A program made the translations under genes and the position numbers. The notes beneath the pieces were generated by a model. The model was not told the origin of the DNA. It did no database searches and worked only from the letters and a program-made list of their open reading frames with translations. Of a stretch of DNA of 64,000 nt, positions 1 to 12,400 are shown piece after piece. The DNA lies in NCBI GenBank assembly GCA_001599815.1, contig BCIA01000005.1, positions 4,968,472-5,032,471 of the forward strand, in the 5' to 3' direction. Within the stretch, counting starts at the first letter, position 1. Each line of letters starts with the position of its first letter. Origin of the DNA: Furcasterigmium furcatum. Lineage: Eukaryota; Ascomycota; Sordariomycetes; Glomerellales; Plectosphaerellaceae.

Positions 1-396
1 TTCCAGGCCAAGCACACGAGTCAACCACTTTTATTTTAGCTGTTGCTATCTGGCGGAATATTGACGTGAGAAGCGTGGAGCAAGTCAAGGGCCAGGTTGT
101 GTGATTCCAGTCCAGCCCTGTCAGTGGGTGAAGAAGGGGATCAATTCTTGCCCTGATCGGGCACCTAGATAGAGCCGGAATTTTTGAGAGCTCAAGTATC
201 AACACGCTAAATGGAGGTGTGTGTCAAAGAAACTGAGAGAGGTCTTCCACATTCCGATCCGACGACAGTCTCGACGGTATCAAGCGCCCCAGGCAAGCCC
301 GACGTAGACCAAGTGCCAATGCACCAGACCCGGCCGCCGGCGATTTCTCACATCACACCCCTAACATGATTTCTGACAGCCCTTAATCCTTCTTAT
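1..396. other. intergenic, 3' flank of the NLR gene
   Basis: No ORF with recognisable protein content and no RNA gene was seen. The stretch holds the 3' flank of the minus-strand NLR-type gene that ends at 397. Confidence 0.5.
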
Positions 397-3300
397 TTAC
401 CAGTTGGAGGACCTTCGATGCATACTCCCAGATACAACCGTCCAGTGTTGGGCGCTTAGCGCTTTCCCAGGCCGACTGATCTCCTCGGACGAGCTGACAT
501 TCCCAAACCTGGAAACCGTTCCCGACGGGCCCAAGGCGACCGTCTCGGAGAAGTCCAGCCCTCCTTGAACCAGCACCACCCGGTGTCCTGCGACGAACGC
601 GAAATTATGGCCCCCATTGCGGGCGGATCTGACCTGGGAAGGTACCATCAGAGCGTTGAACTTGTTCCCGCCATCTCTCCATTCACCCATGGCGAAGAAG
701 TGCCGGCGGATGTTACCGGTCATCTGCTCGGGAGCTGGTGTTCCTGACCGGACGCCCAGAGGACGCGGGCTCCTGCTCCGGCTGTGGACGCGAGTTGCAG
801 GGGACAATCGCAGGTCGAAACTGCAGACCCAGAGGGCTGTGTCTAGGAAGACGATTCTTGTGCCTCTGATCACACCCAGAACGGAATGTATGGTAGGGCT
901 GATTGCATCGAGCTCATCATCCTTCAGGGGCTGGCCACAAGTTTCCGAATTCGCATCAAACGCGGTTGTGGGCCATAAAATCCACTGAGCAGAGGATGAC
1001 TGGGAGACATTGTTGTGCTCCAGCACTCCAACCCCCGGTAAAAGGTGACAGATCCGATTTCCTGAAGAACTGGCAGGGCGGCTTGTGGGATACTGAAGCC
1101 GAATGCCGTCAGGCGGGGTGACCTCTTTGCCGTCGTTCCAGTTGAATATTCGACAGATATCCCCAGTCATTGTCATAAAAAAGGTCGGGATCGATGGATG
1201 CTGGAGGACGTAAGGACTGGTCAAATTGTGACCAACCGCAAGTGCATGACGTTCAAGTCGTGTTCCCTGCAGCACCTCCCAGAGCTCAATTGCTTCAGAT
1301 GAGACAACTAGGAGACGATTGGCCTCTGGGCCGACGAGAAGCTGCGACACCACTGCTCCCAGTCGCTGGTCGAGGATGATCGTCAGTGCTAGGGTATCGG
1401 ATGGCCCGTCCCCGGCAGCTGCCTGGGGAAATTGAGGCAGCTCAGCAACGATAATCCTGCCAGAGTCATCTGTTGAAGCCACGTAAGTGCCCGAGTCTGC
1501 CAAAACCACTGAGGTTATAGAGGCGCCCCGAGCATGGGAATACGCTGTTCCCAGTTCAGACCCATCGTCGGCGGAAAAGAGGATGATTTGCCCGTTGGTG
1601 TTTCCACCAACGATGAAGCGACCATCCCTGGATGCTGCCAGTGAGGCTGAGATTTTGGGCTGATCCAATGCAGAGACAGCCCCGACGGCTGTGTGAGGCA
1701 GGGAAACAACATCACTGGTACTCTCATCCTCATTGTCCCTTCGGACGAGCGCCGCGGGCTCCCAGACGCGACACTGACGACGGGTGATGTCGACAAATCG
1801 AAGCCCCTGAAAGTGGAACGCGACTCCCCTGATCGCGTCATCCTGGGCGTTGATCCGATAGATCGGTGTGAGGACGATGTTGCCACTGTATCCTTGGTCG
1901 AACTCATAGACGTGGATAATGCCCCGGCTGGTTCCACACACAAGCGCTCTCCCGTCCTTCGAACATGAAAGACAGTTAGCATAGACATTGGGGCTGGAGG
2001 AGTCGAGTTTCAGAGTCGTGTAATCGAAAACCCTCAGGCTGCCGTCTGCATACGACACAACCAGTGCTGGAATGTCGCAGTTGGGATTGAAAGCCATGTC
2101 ATCGACACCGTTGGTACTCACGCTCTCGCATTTGCCCAGAAGATGCACCCCCGTAGCATCCCATATAAACACAGGCAGGTTGCGGTATCCAACTGCAAGG
2201 AGAGCTTTGTAGTCAGGGAGAGGGCCAGAAAAGACGGCCTTGCTGGCTGACTGCTCTATCATGTCTGAGGCATAATACTCATAGTCGTCGAATTCGAACA
2301 AAGAAATGGTCTGTTGTTCCCCGGTATGGAAATTCCTAGGACCAAATATTAGAAATTCAAGCGACGTCTGGTCAAAGAGTATTACACGTACCATTTTGTC
2401 AGATAGCTCGCAGATGATGCTGTAAGCAGCTCGCTGTCACTTAGAAAGGTAGCCGAGAGTGGCGTTGGCTGAACAAGGGCTGACGAGAATATGCATGCGC
2501 CGGCCTCGATGTCCCAGACAACGACATTGTTGCTACCACAAGACACCAAGTAGTCACACCCTGGGCTGAACTTAAGCAGTCTAACACGCCCAGAGTGAGA
2601 AAACTCTCGCACTTGTTGCAACGAGATTGGATTGTACAAGAGCACCCGGCCTGTTGAAAGACCCACCGCAAACAGTTCGTCTCCATGAGCCACGGCGGTG
2701 GCTAGCCCTTCAGTGAAGTCGATTTGAATCAGACAGTCATCCCAGCTGCCGCCGGGGAGGTTTTTGACGACGAGCGCAGACTGCCGGTATGTTGCAGAGA
2801 ACGTCCTGGAGAATTTTGAGTCGGGAGGACATAACGAAGGGATGAGGCAGTGGATGGAGGATGGGCAAGCCAGCAACTGCGATCGAAATTTGGCAGCAAC
2901 CCGAATCAGATCCGCAACCCAAACATCCACGAGATGGACGTGCAAATCGGTAGACGAAACGTGCTTCAGTCTCTGGCGGAGGTATCCCCGAAGATTGGTT
3001 GCGGTCCGTGTAATGCGGCTCAGGTCCTGGCCTCGAGCAACGTGTTCGATCCAGAACAGGACGCAGTAGCTTCCCAAAAAGGAGCAAAGTTCTTCGATCA
3101 AAAGATGATCTTCCGAAGTACTTTGGTATACGTGGTCCGAGAAGAAGTATACCGCGTACTCGGCCAGGCTCAAGTCTTGAGGGGCAGCCTGGGCCAACCT
3201 GGCGCCTGTCAGTCCCTTCATGCGCCTTGGTTCCTCTGTCTCAGGTTGGACTTTTGTTGCATCGAGTTGAAGATATCTGATGAGAAGGAGGGATAACCGA

Positions 3301-5483
3301 GTGTGCGCGGGAGCCCTGGGGATTGCAAGGTCCGAAATCAGGTTTCCCCCCAACAGGAATTCTCGTGCCGTCTCGTGTATGATTTGTGCCTTGTTGCTCT
3401 GGTCAATGAACACGAGCTGGCCACAGAGACTGGGTATGGCCTTGGTGATATTCTGAATCGTCTGGCCGACGTCCAGTTTGATGGCACATCGCAGCTCGTC
3501 GGTGGACAGTGGCCGTGAAGCGAGAACGACCCAGGTGAGAATGGACTTGGCCAGAATCCTTTTGTGTGGATCAGCCTCGATTGATTGTAGTATTCGGTCG
3601 TATACATCCCCCAGGTCTGATGGGACATCTTGCAGAACAGCTTCCATGGCTTCTTGTGTCCATGCCTTTTCGAAGTCTTGTAAGACGAGTCGCACCCAGA
3701 GGAAAGAACCTCGCGACCTTTGGAGTATTTCTTCGCACATGGTGTGTCGCTGCTCGTCCGTCTCAAATCTGCCAAGCTCGACGAGTTTCGTTGTAACAAG
3801 GAGCCGCATGTCGTCGAGCGTATCATGTTCGGAGAGGGCATGTGCACGAACCCGCGATCCGAGAGGTGTTAGGCCTCGTTGGATTTCATCCAAGTCCCGA
3901 CTGGTGGCAAAAACTCGGATGGATGGCGGCACGGCGGCGAGAAGCTTCTTGGTAAAGAGTGCGTTGAAGTCTGAGCACTCATCGATTCCGTCAAGGACCC
4001 AGGCGTGTTGCGGGAGAATGGGGGACTGGAAAATGACCCCGACGAATATCTTTCTCCATATGCTTGTCTCGTCAGATTTGTCCCAGGAGGTGGTATCCTC
4101 TACCATCTTCAGTAGTTTTCCGCGGATGAAAACATCATGCACCGACATCTGGTACGCGAGCCAGCGGAAGCAGTCACTGAGGGTCGACTTGTTGCTCTTT
4201 CCGTGCTTGAAGAGAAAGTACGAGCAAAGTGACCCCGAGAGCTTCAACCTGTCTGTGACGTGACTGGACAGCACGGACTTTCCGGTCGCTGGTCTTCCAG
4301 TGAGCCAGAGTATGTGAGGGCCTGTCCCGTCTGTCCAAGACGCATAAGATGCCCTGTCAGTAAACCATTCACAAGACCCAGGCTCTTTGAGAATCTGAAG
4401 ACTGGTGAAATCGTCCTCGAAGGTAAGGTCAAGACCAAGGAATGAAAGCAGCCTGGCGCTACTCTCACCAGACGAGAGCTCCTCTGAATTTGCGCCCCGG
4501 AACGACTCTGACCCCTGCCTCGAAACGGATTCCTTGATCAGGTCCACCGCTGTATGCAAGGCATTTCTCAGAAGTTGATAATTGGGATCTGTTGGGCTTT
4601 CGAACTTGCAAACATGCCGGTGGTCGGCATTCATTGCAGCAATCTCTTCGTTTGGGTAGCCGAGGGTGGAGGATAGTTTCTCCACGACAAGCTTGTTCAT
4701 GAGCTTAGTTCTCACGGGCTTTGTTTCGTAGAAGGACCAGAGCTTCAGGTCAGGGGCATAGTGCCGGAACGCGTCGTTGATCTCTGTGAGCGTGTTGGAG
4801 TTGGGCAGTAGGTCCCTCACGAATGGCTTTCGACCCCAAGCAACCATCAACATGTTGTCCAGGACGAGTGCCAAGTCAGACCCTCGGTGAGGTGTTCCGA
4901 GGAAGAACATCGAGTGTATGCGGTCCACCAGTGTTTTGCAGGTGGGATCTTGGCGCGCGAGAATGTATGTCTTCTTCGCGACGCAGCCTCCCATACTGTG
5001 ACCGACGAGTATGATCTGTGATGCATCCCGACGAATGCTTGGGCTGTTTTTGATCTCCCCCAACAAGGACTGTGCAAAGTCGTTGATGTTCAGGATGCTC
5101 TGCTGCCTCTCGGCCCAGTCGGCATTATAGCCGAAAGCATGAATGCGTACATTCTTAAAGTCGGGATCGGATGGGAGCCATGATTTCGGCCAGTAGTGAC
5201 CCTCGTCCGCTGAGTAGGACCACGTCTTGCGACTGCCACCTCCCAGCCCGTGGATGAAGATGATATCGGTAGTGGTGATTGAACCGTTGACTGGCGTATG
5301 TAAGGTCCTCAAACCAAGCTCGCCTTTATCATTCTCCGTGATCGAGAGGCCCGAGACTTCGCTTGAGACGGGGCTAACTTGCGTGAGGAACGACCGATCT
5401 CGTCGAGACAGAAAACTAGCGAACGACCGCTTCTGGGGCTGCTGTAGGAGCTCAGAAAAGGAACAGTCGGCATACCGACCCAT
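397..5483 (-). CDS. NLR-like protein: alpha/beta hydrolase - NACHT - WD40
   Basis: Two exons, 5483..2392 and 2335..397, encode 1676 aa. The 56-nt intron (2336..2391) has a GTACGT donor, a CTAAT branch site and a TAG acceptor; splicing joins two frames that each look broken alone. Residues ~70-310 form an alpha/beta hydrolase of the SesB/lipase type, with an oxyanion segment IFIHGLGGG (~75-83) and nucleophile elbow GHSMG (Ser163). A NACHT NTPase follows, with Walker A GRPATGKS (396-403) and Walker B WVLDGIDEC (~495-503). The C-terminal ~650 residues are WD40-like repeats with SGR, GHAR and DGR turns. This is the fungal STAND/NLR layout: a sensor repeat domain, a nucleotide switch and a lipase-like effector domain. 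In the family such proteins act in heterokaryon incompatibility or proposed innate immunity; the ligand here is unknown. The start is the first ATG and no signal peptide is seen. The repeat region is not high-identity, so it is a slowly evolving rather than hypervariable type. Confidence 0.9.
2336..2391 (-). other. intron of the NLR gene
   Basis: Spliceosomal intron of 56 nt. Without it the upstream exon hits TAA four codons downstream of KW; with it the reading continues as KWNFHTGE. This shows one gene rather than two overlapping ones. Confidence 0.85.
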
Positions 5484-6035
5484 TTTACGGTGTCCAGGAG
5501 GGGCTTTCGCATTGACATACCTGGTCCATTCTGTCGGCGAAGGTTTTCATGTCGTGCAAGTTCCAAGTTCAGGTCTGAGGATCAGAACAGAGACGTTGCT
5601 TTCCCCGCTTCGGCTGCGGGGCTTGGCAAGCGGAAAGCCGCATCAGGCCGCAGAAGTGGCCTCGTAGCGAGCGGCTATAGCGCAGTTCGGCGCTTAGGAT
5701 GGGCCTATGGCTGCGGTCCTACATCACAGCAATAGTGCTAGGGGATCCAGTGAAAGAGCTCCGCTCGTTGGGTGTATATTTATAGCTCAAATGAGTACGC
5801 TGTTCATGTTAAAGGCGCCATTCTGGGACTCAGGCAGACGCCATTGCTATCAAGCCTGGCGATGAAGGGCACAATTATTCCAACCGGCCGGGGATACAAC
5901 CATGGGCGACGTCTTGCCCAATGTTATTGATAATACATCTCTTCAGGGTGGTTAAAATGGTAACGGGAGGGTACCCTGCGCCGCGTGCGTCAGCCGTCAA
6001 AACGTGGATCCACGGTTTCCTTGCGAGTTATGACC
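5484..6035. other. intergenic, NLR promoter side
   Basis: About 550 bp between the NLR start codon and the stop of the fructosamine-kinase gene. No coding signal seen. It should contain the promoter of the NLR gene and the 3' UTR of the upstream gene on the same strand. Confidence 0.4.
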
Positions 6036-7347
6036 TCAATATCTCTCTCCACCCTCCTGAAGCTCGAGACTGGATTCCCCCATGAACCGCTCATCGAGAC
6101 GCGTGATCTCCTCAATGGCCCTGTTTTCTTATTAGTAGTTGATCTCGGGATCGGCAGGCTAGTCGTTCCCTTACACCTGGACAAACGAATCCTGCTCGGG
6201 GAACAAAGTCGCAGCGTGGAGGTTGAAACGTCTCAAGTCGTGTCAGCAGTGCTCGAATCTACTTCGCTGAAGTGCGTCAGACGTTACCTACATGGCATAT
6301 AGAGAGTTTCTATCATCATAGTCCTCCACTGGCTCTGATTTGTTGATATGGGAGTGGTACGCCGTAAAATACGCCTCTGTGAATTTGTTTCGCTCCGGGC
6401 GCCAATTCCCCAGCTCGTCTTGATACAGGTTCTATTAGTAAAACCCTCACTATAAGATAGGGACGAGGAACTCATACACTCGTTGTGAGCCCAGAAACTA
6501 GCCGGGTCGTACACAATACCTTCCTTACTCTGCACGTTGACAATGCTTGCATTGCCGCACCACAAGTCACCGTGCACGAGAGATGGCTTTATCTTTCTAC
6601 CATTGCTCTCCAGTGGACGAAGAAGCCGTGGAATGACTGTCTCGAACAGCAACGGGAGGGCGGCATCGAGCTCAGAATTAGGCCCGGCTCTCTCTTCCCG
6701 AAGCTTCAGGATATGGCGCAGGCCATTCGCGAAGAACTCCTCCCAGCTGTCCGACCACGTGTTGTCCTGTGGGAGGTTGCCGTTGTAGGTGACACGTTCG
6801 AAGCCGAATTTCCCGTTTGCTGACTCCTTTGAGTGGAGAGTGGCTAACTGGCGGCAGAATGAGTCGGGGTCGGGGACTCCCTCGGTGAAGTCATAAAAGT
6901 TGCAGAGGTAAAAGTGCGTGTCGGCATCGCCCTGGAACGTGCCCCAAGCGATGGGCTTGGGGCAGAAACTCGGTGTGATGGAGTGGATTGCCGATGTAGA
7001 CGTGAACTCGCCGTTCAATGCCTCCCTTCCATGATCACCGACAGATACCTGGCCGGATTTAGCATGTTGACTCCGTATGATGTGGAAGACGCAATTCAAC
7101 TCACTTTCATGAAGTACCTTTGACTTTCGCTGGTTTTCTTCCTCGTTGTAATGCAAAACGTCTTCGCCCAGGCAGAGGTGCCATGCTGTTGGACGTTCAG
7201 AATAGACTCGACATCAGGTAGTGCTGGGAAGCAGTAATCATATTCATTAGTGTTGCAGCGAAGTGATTGTGGGCAATACTGACCTGCAAGAACATTTCCG
7301 TCAAGCTGGCCATCATCATTTAACACGTGTAAATCGATGGGGAGCAT
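6036..7347 (-). CDS. fructosamine-3-kinase-like protein
   Basis: Six exons (7347..7284, 7223..7105, 7048..6478, 6418..6292, 6231..6175, 6120..6036) close in frame to 340 aa. All five introns are 54-60 nt with good donors and branch sites such as CTAAT. The protein has the APH/fructosamine-kinase fold: N-terminal QQHGTSAWAK, the beta-strand region RYFMKVSVGD, PKPIAWGTF, the catalytic loop LVHGDLWCGN (Asp222) and the metal-binding segment YDPASFWAHNE (Asp242). The C-terminus RFNLHAATLFP is typical of the fungal branch. Family members phosphorylate fructosamines or ribulosamines on glycated proteins, which lets the adduct fall off. It is divergently arranged with an aldo-keto reductase 333 bp away. 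Only the third exon is long, so the gene is easily missed as fragments. The ATG at 7347 is the first in the frame. Confidence 0.86.
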
Positions 7348-7680
7348 GCTTCACGACACGATGATCGCAGTTTTTCGTCAGTTGGTTCTTAGGTTGGGAT
7401 AAAATGAACATCAAAACACCTTCTCCGGCTCCTGATATAACAGTGGGCAACGGATTCTTTTGAGTCATGGGTACTTCCAGAAGGCGAAGCGCGCGCTTCA
7501 ATGATTTCACACAAGATTGCTTGGCCACCCCGTTCTCCTCCACTCCAGCATACATCTCGCTGCAACCAAGGCTGGGCACGCGGCACGAGGTCTTTTTCAA
7601 GTGGGGTATCTCACACTTCAGTTACCAAAGCCCCTCATCCCGACGATCGACTGCTTTCACCCAACCCTGAAGCGCTACTG
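7348..7680. promoter_or_regulatory. shared divergent promoter region
   Basis: A 333-bp gap between the start codons of two divergent genes, fructosamine kinase (-) and aldo-keto reductase (+). No clear TATA box was seen. Shared regulation is an inference from spacing. Confidence 0.45.
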
Positions 7681-9125
7681 ATGATGAGCCTCCCAACATC
7701 CTTCCCTCTCAATAACGGGAACACCGTTCCGTCTGTTGGGCTTGGAACGTTCCAAGGATACGATGGCAATGCCAAGGTCAAAGAAGCTGTCAAACTTGCC
7801 CTCCAACTCGGGTACAGACATATCGACGGGGCCAGCGCTTACGGCAACGAGAAGGAGATCGGGGAGGCACTCAAGGAGAGCGGAGTCGCCAGAGAAGACC
7901 TTTTTGTGACTTCCAAACTGTGAGAATTGGTGCTATGCTCGATAAAGCTCTTCTGTTAACTTAATCTCGCAGCGCCCAAACCTGGCATGAGCCTGCTGAC
8001 GTTGAACGGGGACTCGACCAGTCGTTGAGGGATCTTCAACTTGACTATGGTATGTCTCGCCTCCTTACCTAGCCAGAAAGATTCTAATTATCATAGTTGA
8101 CCTGTACCTGATGCATTGTATGTCAGGCGGAGATAGAGGCGGCCGCGCACCATAACCTAACTCGACACAGTCCCTCATGCCTACAAGGCCGGCGAGCAGA
8201 ACGCAACGATCCGACACCCAAGCGGAAATGGAAAGGTACTAGCCTCAGCTTTCGCTACTGGGAGATCGTACTTATTTAATATTTAATAGCCGGTTATAGA
8301 CTACGAGCTATCACGCCAATACACTGACACGTGGGCTGCCATGGAAAAGCTTGTCGATTCTGGAAAAGCCCGGTCTATTGGTAATTACATTCGTGGTCTT
8401 GGGGTGCATTTTCCTTGATATCCTCGCTAATAATATTTTCAAGGGCTATCGAACTTCAATATTCTCAAGACCAAGCGAATCCTCAGCAACGCGAGAATCA
8501 TCCCAGCCGTTAACCAGGTTGAACTTCATCCGTGCGTCGGTCCCACGCATCCAAAGCTGTCGCAGTACCGTTAACACTTTCTTCCAGACTCTTTCCTCAG
8601 AAGGAACTCCTATCACTTTGTCAGAGCAATGGAATACTTCTCATGGCTCACCAGCCACTTGGTGGAAGGCCGGTCTCGGTTGTTCGGGCTCACCATGATA
8701 TCCCGTTCCCGACAGAGCAACCACAGGTAAAGCACTCCTCCTCCCCTGACAAGCATGTGAAATGTTGACAAATTAAAGATCAAATCCGCGGCAGAACGTC
8801 TGGGAATAACTCCAGCGCAGGTAAGTCCCCACCATGTTGCCCATGAGCGCCGCCGGCCTAACCTGCTCTTCAGGTTTGTCTTGCTTGGTCAGTTCAGAGG
8901 GGCGTTCCGGTTATCCCGAAATCTGTCACAGAGGTTCATATGAGACAGAACCTGGATCTCAAGAGGCTTCCCGATGATGTATTTGAAGCTGTGGATAAAA
9001 TTTCTGCGGAGAGCGGCCAAATTCGGTTCCTGAACCCCAGCACCCATCTCGGTTTCGACATTTTCGACGAGGAGGTTGACCAGCCCGCGGCGAATGCAGC
9101 GCCCTGGGACACGCCGACGTCTTGA
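7681..9125 (+). CDS. aldo-keto reductase
   Basis: Nine exons (7681..7919, 7973..8049, 8097..8117, 8171..8235, 8290..8380, 8444..8531, 8588..8726, 8779..8820, 8874..9125) encode 337 aa, the normal AKR length. All introns have GT...AG ends. The catalytic tetrad is complete: Asp49 and Tyr54 in HIDGASAYGNE, Lys79 in VTSKL and His112 in LYLMH. The NADP-binding C-terminal segment VPVIPKSV is present, as are GLSNF and NQVELHP. Family members reduce aldehydes, ketones or sugars with NADPH in the cytosol; the exact substrate (for example glycerol/glyceraldehyde or uronic acids) cannot be told. Its third exon is only 21 nt, so this genome splices very short exons elsewhere too. Confidence 0.9.
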
Positions 9126-9407
9126 AAGAAGCTTGCCTTGCAACGACCAGGCTGACGTATGTTTTCCGAATGGGAAGGTGGAAGGAGCAGCATTGAATGA
9201 GTAGAATCCATGAAGACAGGATGTAGCATAGAGCTATTCCATGTGGCGCTCAAATACACCCAATATACGTCAGGGCTCGCCCGATGTTCACCACTCACAA
9301 CCGCTTTACATCGTAGGGATATCCGATCTGTGCTGCAACTATGCAACTTGGACATCGGCTCTCAACTTCTCTTCCTTACCGCCTCACCTACAGCTTTTAC
9401 GATCAAG

Positions 9408-12400
9408 CTATGACGGGCTCCGATCCTCGCTGAGCCGTGTCCCTACTTCTTCACCCACATTTCCAATGAGCAGATCTCGCACCAGACCGGCACTTCTCGC
9501 CTCGTCTCTGGCTAATCGCGCCGCGAATGCCGAATATGCACCCAGAGAGATTGCTTGGTCCTTCTCGGAGCGGAAAACCGTCGAGTTGGAGGTCCTCATG
9601 AGCCGAGCGATGTCGTGGAAGGGTTGAGCCCCAGCGCCTGACTCTCCGCCCACACCCTCTGCAATCTCGGCCAGCAACGCAGCTACAAGAAGCGAGTCGC
9701 CGTCACCTTTTCTCGCTCTTGCTTTCTTTCCTTTCTTTTGAAACTCCTTGATGGTCTTCCGAAGTTGCGGCAGCCCCTTCTCAACGCTTTCCAGAAGGGC
9801 CCTGGACCCGGCGCCGGCCGAGGAAACTCGAGACCCAGTGCTCGAGATGCCGGTCTTGACGAACTCCCTCACCATGCCTCGCCGACGCTTTCCCCTTTTC
9901 AGTAGTCTCGGCCTGGCCTCCAGTAGGGTGCAGCACATGATAGACCGGAGACTGTCCATGGCAATATCGGACAACTCGTTCTCGTTGCCGTTCGACGCAG
10001 GGACACTGTGGAAGACCTTCGATAAGCGTGGGAGCAGGAGGTTAATGTTGAGCTTAGAGGCTGGATCACGCAGAGGCGGCTTGTGACAAAAGCCTGCAAC
10101 CTCTTGCAGGACGTCGTAGCGGATAGACTGTCCAAGCAGGCGACGGGTCTATGCCTGTTAGTAAACAACACCCAACTAGAGGTAAAAGCAACGACCCTAA
10201 TTCAGGCCCGAGGTTATACACATTGAGAGGTGGTGAGGGAAACCACTCCGGTACTCACATCATCTGATAGCTGACGGATCTCGGTGCACACGTTTCCAGC
10301 CTCGTCTTTCCCGTCCAGATCTTCCGCCCCATCGAGCAACGACCCGGACGATGTGTCGCCCCGGTCTGAGGCCGTTCCTGTCCACAGCATTTGCAATCTT
10401 CGCCCGAGTGGCAGCGACGCCGCGATGAGGTACTGCAGTGAACCAGGGAGGTGGCTCATTTCCTGATGGCACGGTATTGTCGAGGCCAGGACGCTGCTGC
10501 TGGATGACAGGCCTTCGTGAACAACGATCCGTGGCGGGTTGTCCTTGGACGCGTTCGTGTAGTCTGCCGTCAATGCATAGCTCTGGAAGGGATATGCCTT
10601 CTCGAGGCGTCTAGCCAGTTTCTTTCCCGAGCGCTTGGCCGAACCTTTGAGCGAGTGGAACGTGGACTTCTTCACTGTTGTGGTGTGGACCTTGATGACA
10701 AGGCTTTGCGAGGTGACCTCGGTCGGGGGTAAGAGCCTGTTGACCAAGGTCTTTGCGTCCTGAACATGGAGCGATCCATCTGAACCGCTCGAGTCGACGG
10801 GAAAGTTCGGAGTAGCGACCATCTTACCCCAACCATAGAGCAGATGGTCGAGATTGCCGAGGCCGAGGAGCAGCATCGTCGTTCCAGCCCTGAGAAGCTG
10901 TCCGGCAAGCCATGGGTCGATGAACTCGTAGGCGAACCTGCCTGGCTGATTGAAGTAGTCCATTTGGTTGGCCAGAACGATGACGGTCTTGCCCACGTAC
11001 GAAGACAGGATGTTCTCCCTGGTCTCCTTGGCCAGGAATGTCCCTGAGACGGAGAGATTGTAGACGTCGATCAAGAGATGCAGCGTGCCCTCAACGTACG
11101 TGACGATCTCGCGAACGACCGACCCGGGCACGTCCGAGTTGACGACGAGCACGATCGAAGCTTCTGGGTTAAAGCGATACGCAGGCGAGATCTGGAAGCC
11201 CAGGTTGAACGCTGAGATCCACCGGATCCCGGGCATCGGCGACGGTATTCGGCTGAAGAGCTCGGGGTTGTTGCCCGGCTCGGCGAGGAACATAGTGAGG
11301 CGCAGGCTCCCACGAGAGAACGGCTCTGCCGTTGTGGCCACACGGAAGACTTGGTGCATAACCACTTCGGAGCCCGGCTCAATGAGAGGTATGTACTGAA
11401 TGCTCTCATCCTCTTCGGGCAGCGTTTTGAAATCGAAGCTTCCCGTCTTGTGGATATGCATACCACAAATACGGCTCGGGTTGGCCTCTGTCCCATAGCT
11501 CTTCCGTGAGATGTTCCGGACCTGAGAGGAAATCATTGCGTGAGCGTGGCGCCGCTTGGAGTAGAGACATTTGATGCCTTCACTTACTTTCCACTGGATC
11601 GTGAATTCATCTCCAATGCTCACCGTCTTGAGATTCACAGGCGGGAATAGCTCAAGGGGGTATCTGATCGTAAGAGGCGACTGGATCAGGAAGTTTTCGA
11701 GGGGGCGGTTGAGGCCGGGCATGACCGCAGTGATGTGAACTGCGTCAGGGGCCATCAGAGGGTTACCGGGGTTGGCTCGCAGACCGGGCTCCTGCTTTAT
11801 GAATGCCTTCATGTACCCTGGGACTCTGAGGACTGTGTGTGGAGGAATACTTGTGGGGAGAATCACTCTGGCTTGCGGAACGTTCCCGTCTAGCCATCCG
11901 GTCGAGTGCAAGATGAGAGGTATGTTTGTAAGGGACGGTGACGGCATGGGGCCTGCAAGAGTGTATCAGCGTAGAGAAACTCCAAGTTGCGTGTACCTTC
12001 ATACCTTTATTGACGACTTCGATGTTTGAGACGAAGATGTGCTCGCCCGGCTCATTAATTCCATCCTCATTCTCATCGATGACGCTGAAGGTAGAGACCT
12101 GGAGGTCATAGCAGCTGTGGTACTGCTCTCTCGTCCCGTTCGCTCGCAGGATGAAAAACGTGAACGTCCCGTCCTGTCCTGGGGCGCCGTCGTACAGAGG
12201 CTCGACTGGCTGGAACCCGGAGTTGCCGTTGCGGCCATTGCGTCCGGCAGGATTCGTGCGTGTTTCGCTCCAAGAATCTTGTGGACGGATGCCGCCCTCG
12301 TCATACACCGCTACACCCTCGGTCCTAACAGATAGATTGTCAGCAGCCCTCGCGATAGGCGTCTTAAGTAGGAGTGAGTGATTCAAACCTACCAAGAGCA

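Noticed and set aside
2382..2400. Two separate overlapping genes at the NLR locus
   Set aside because: The overlap is exactly an intron with proper donor, branch and acceptor, and the WD40 region continues across it.
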